Positions 62,194 to 64,000 of a DNA stretch of 64,000 nt are shown in pieces. The DNA lies in contig CAJJDP010000076.1 in the NCBI GenBank assembly GCA_905182995.1, positions 8,356 through 72,355 on the forward strand, given 5' to 3'. Every line of letters starts with the position of its first letter. Within the stretch, counting starts at the first letter, position 1. The DNA is from Paramecium octaurelia (lineage: Eukaryota > Ciliophora > Oligohymenophorea > Peniculida > Parameciidae). A program made the position numbers and the translations under genes. The notes beneath the pieces were generated by a model, which worked only from the letters and a program-made list of their open reading frames with translations, searched no databases and was not told the origin of the DNA.

Positions 62194-62778
62194 TCAAGTC
62201 ATACCATAAAATCTTGGGGTCTCGATATCTAAATTCTTATTTTCTTTCTATAATTCTCTGATAAGTTTATTTGTTAGTTGAAGATTTTTTTCTTGTACTT
62301 GGCATTGATTATATAATTAGATTTTAGGGGATGGTTTTGCTGTAAGTTTTTACTATAACTATTAGTTATTAACAGACAACAAGTCAGTTAGATGGGTAGC
62401 ATTATATTTTGGTGATGCCTTTTAAGATAATTGAGGGTCGATTTTGATTTCCTTTTTTGGTTTTCCGTTTGCATTTAGAATGTCTTTTAACTTAATAACA
62501 TCAATGGGATTGACATTTTTTGAATTATTGGAATTCGAATTAGAATCACGAGTAGTGAACTATCTAAATGAGGAATTAGATCTAAGCTTTTCAACATTGA
62601 CTTGTGGATACTCATAAGTTCTTTAACTTTATTGCTCGAATATTTAAACTAAACTTTAGTTCTTTTACAACAATTCTGTAAAAAATTGATTAAATTGTTA
62701 TTTTTTCTGATGGATTGTTGGTTGAAATGCAGTTTTTGGTGATATTTAAGGAGGTTAAGGGTGTTGTTGATTTTTCAT
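62194..62778 (-). CDS. Gln/Asn/Ser-rich coiled-coil protein, 194 aa
   Basis: Family not recognised. Single exon, ATG 62776-62778, TGA 62194-62196. The N-terminal half is low complexity (MKNQQHPQPPQISPKTAFQP, RDSNSNSNNSKNVNPIDV), probably disordered. The C terminus has a short coiled coil (LQLTNKLIRELQKENKNLDI) ending RFYGMT. Nearly every Gln is TAA/TAG, so the standard code shows only debris here. It is 80 bp from the divergent casein kinase 1 start. Confidence 0.6.
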
Positions 62779-62858
62779 GCGATGATGTGATATATAATGA
62801 TAATCTAATTAATGAATAAATGAAAGCTGAAAAATTTAATATATATTTTAAAAATTGA

Positions 62859-64000
62859 ATGCAGGCTGAGATTAAAAATATCCCATTAAAATCTGGGTAG
62901 TACACCACTTAATAGAGACTGGGTAGTGGTTCTTTTGGTGAGATCTATTTGGTCATAAGTTAAACAAATGAAATATTGGCTGCTAAATTAGTAATTATAT
63001 GATTTTGAAAATATTTAGGAAGAAGCCAAATCAAAGCATCCTCAATTAGTTTTTGAAGCAAAGGTGACCAAAGCATTAGCAGGAGGAAGTAGTTTTTATA
63101 ACAAATAAAATTAGTTGGCATTCCAACATTGCATTATTTTGGATAAGAGGCAGGATTGAACGTAATGATAATTGATTTACTGGGTCCAAATTTGGAAGAC
63201 CTTTTTAATTTGTGTCAAAGGAAATTTTCATTAAAAACAGTCATAATGTTGGCAGATCAAATGATTCAAAGGGTTGAGTATATGCATTCCAAGAGTTTCA
63301 TACATAGAGATATTAAACCAGACAATTTTCTAATAGGATTGGGCAGGAAGTCCAATACAGTGGTACATAATCAAATTAGTAAATAGTACATTCTGGACTT
63401 TGGTTTGAGTAAGAAATATCGGGATGCCAAAACTCATTAACATATCCCATACAGAGAAAATAAAAATCTTACAGGAACAGCTAGATATGCTAGCATTAAT
63501 GCCCATCTTGGTATAGAGTAATCTAGGAGAGACGATTTAGAGGCTATCGGTTACGTGATGGTATATTTACTAAGGAGTTATTTACCTTGGTAAGGAATCA
63601 AAGCAAATAACAAATAAGAAAAATATCATAAGATTATGGAAAAGAAAATGACGACTCCAGTTGAAGTCTTATGTAAGACCTTGCCAAGTAAATTCAAATA
63701 TCATGTTTTTAGTTGAATTTTCAACGTATCTTAATTATTGTCGATCATTAAGATTTGAAGATAAACCAGATTATAGTTTTCTCAGAAAGATGTTTAAAGA
63801 ACTTTTTTAGAAACATGGATATGATTGGGATTATTAATATGACTGGTGTTTGGCTATTAATGGATAAAAAACTAATACATATAATAATGGTAAAATCACT
63901 ATCCAAGTTAATGCTAATTAATATGATGCTGATGAAAATCAACCTCCCATTACTATTTAAATTAGTATATTCTATAATTTATTTGCTTAGATGAAAAAGT
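62859..64000 (+). CDS. Casein kinase 1 family kinase (cut by right edge)
   Basis: CK1-family Ser/Thr kinase, truncated at base 64000. Landmarks: glycine loop [28 protein letters not shown] (ATP-binding Lys), [14 protein letters not shown], catalytic loop [26 protein letters not shown], the CK1-specific [26 protein letters not shown] segment, and the C-lobe end [29 protein letters not shown]1 proteins have SIN in place of APE, as here. Introns: 62991-63018 (28 nt), 63089-63114 (26) and 63688-63712 (25). ATG 62859. The C-terminal extension past the kinase domain is incomplete. Confidence 0.9.

Noticed and set aside
62690-62908. Minus-strand ORF ending near the CK1 start
   Set aside because: Overlaps the Q/N-rich gene in a different frame and the CK1 first exon; no motif.
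1-64000. CRISPR arrays, insertion sequences, telomere repeats, tRNA genes
   Set aside because: No spaced short repeats, transposase motifs, C4A2/C3A3-type runs or tRNA T-loop and D-loop pairs were seen on either strand.

Overview
The window is nuclear DNA from a ciliate very like Paramecium. It is extremely AT-rich. Recognisable genes read through TAA and TAG as glutamine and stop only at TGA. They are cut by tiny introns of 18-32 nt, mostly GTA...TAG with a minority GTTT/GTG...AAG. Standard-code ORFs are therefore only fragments of the genes. I found no telomere repeats, tRNA, rRNA, CRISPR array or intact transposon. The species is inferred, not proven.

Layout. 1-22.8 kb is poor in resolvable genes. 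It holds a Qb-SNARE gene, two uncharacterised genes, and stretches that read like protein but are broken by TGA or frame changes, including a relic of a GKW/MORN-like repeat family. 22.8-32.2 kb is one giant gene (about 3,090 aa): a secreted or surface protein with cysteine-rich repeats, a beta-helix-like region and a C-terminal membrane domain. 33-38.3 kb has TPR-like remains, an uncharacterised helical gene and a multi-pass membrane protein. 38.3-50.3 kb is mostly minus-strand genes: phospholipid scramblase, isobutyryl-CoA dehydrogenase-like ACAD, AIG1/septin-like GTPase with coiled coil, coiled-coil protein, EF-hand protein, MGNQEG protein and a protein kinase, plus a plus-strand PB1-ZZ protein. 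50.3-64 kb holds an ATP synthase delta/epsilon-like subunit, RNase T2, TBC RabGAP, 4-TM protein, VPS50/syndetin, a WD40-like protein, a Gln/Asn-rich protein and a casein kinase 1 cut by the right edge.

Assembly caution. Five single N bases (6951, 10840, 17354, 19177, 35734) each sit exactly between two direct copies of 1.2-1.6 kb that look identical. These are almost certainly overlapping contig ends joined without merging, so about 6.9 kb of the window is probably counted twice and copy-two genes are probably not real paralogs.

Functional theme. Several intact genes concern membranes and trafficking: an NPSN-like SNARE, a TBC RabGAP, the EARP-type tether subunit VPS50, a scramblase and a PB1-ZZ protein of p62/NBR1-like architecture. 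They are not an operon; ciliate genes are transcribed individually and packed tightly, for example 26 bp between the divergent start codons of the kinase and the ATP synthase subunit.
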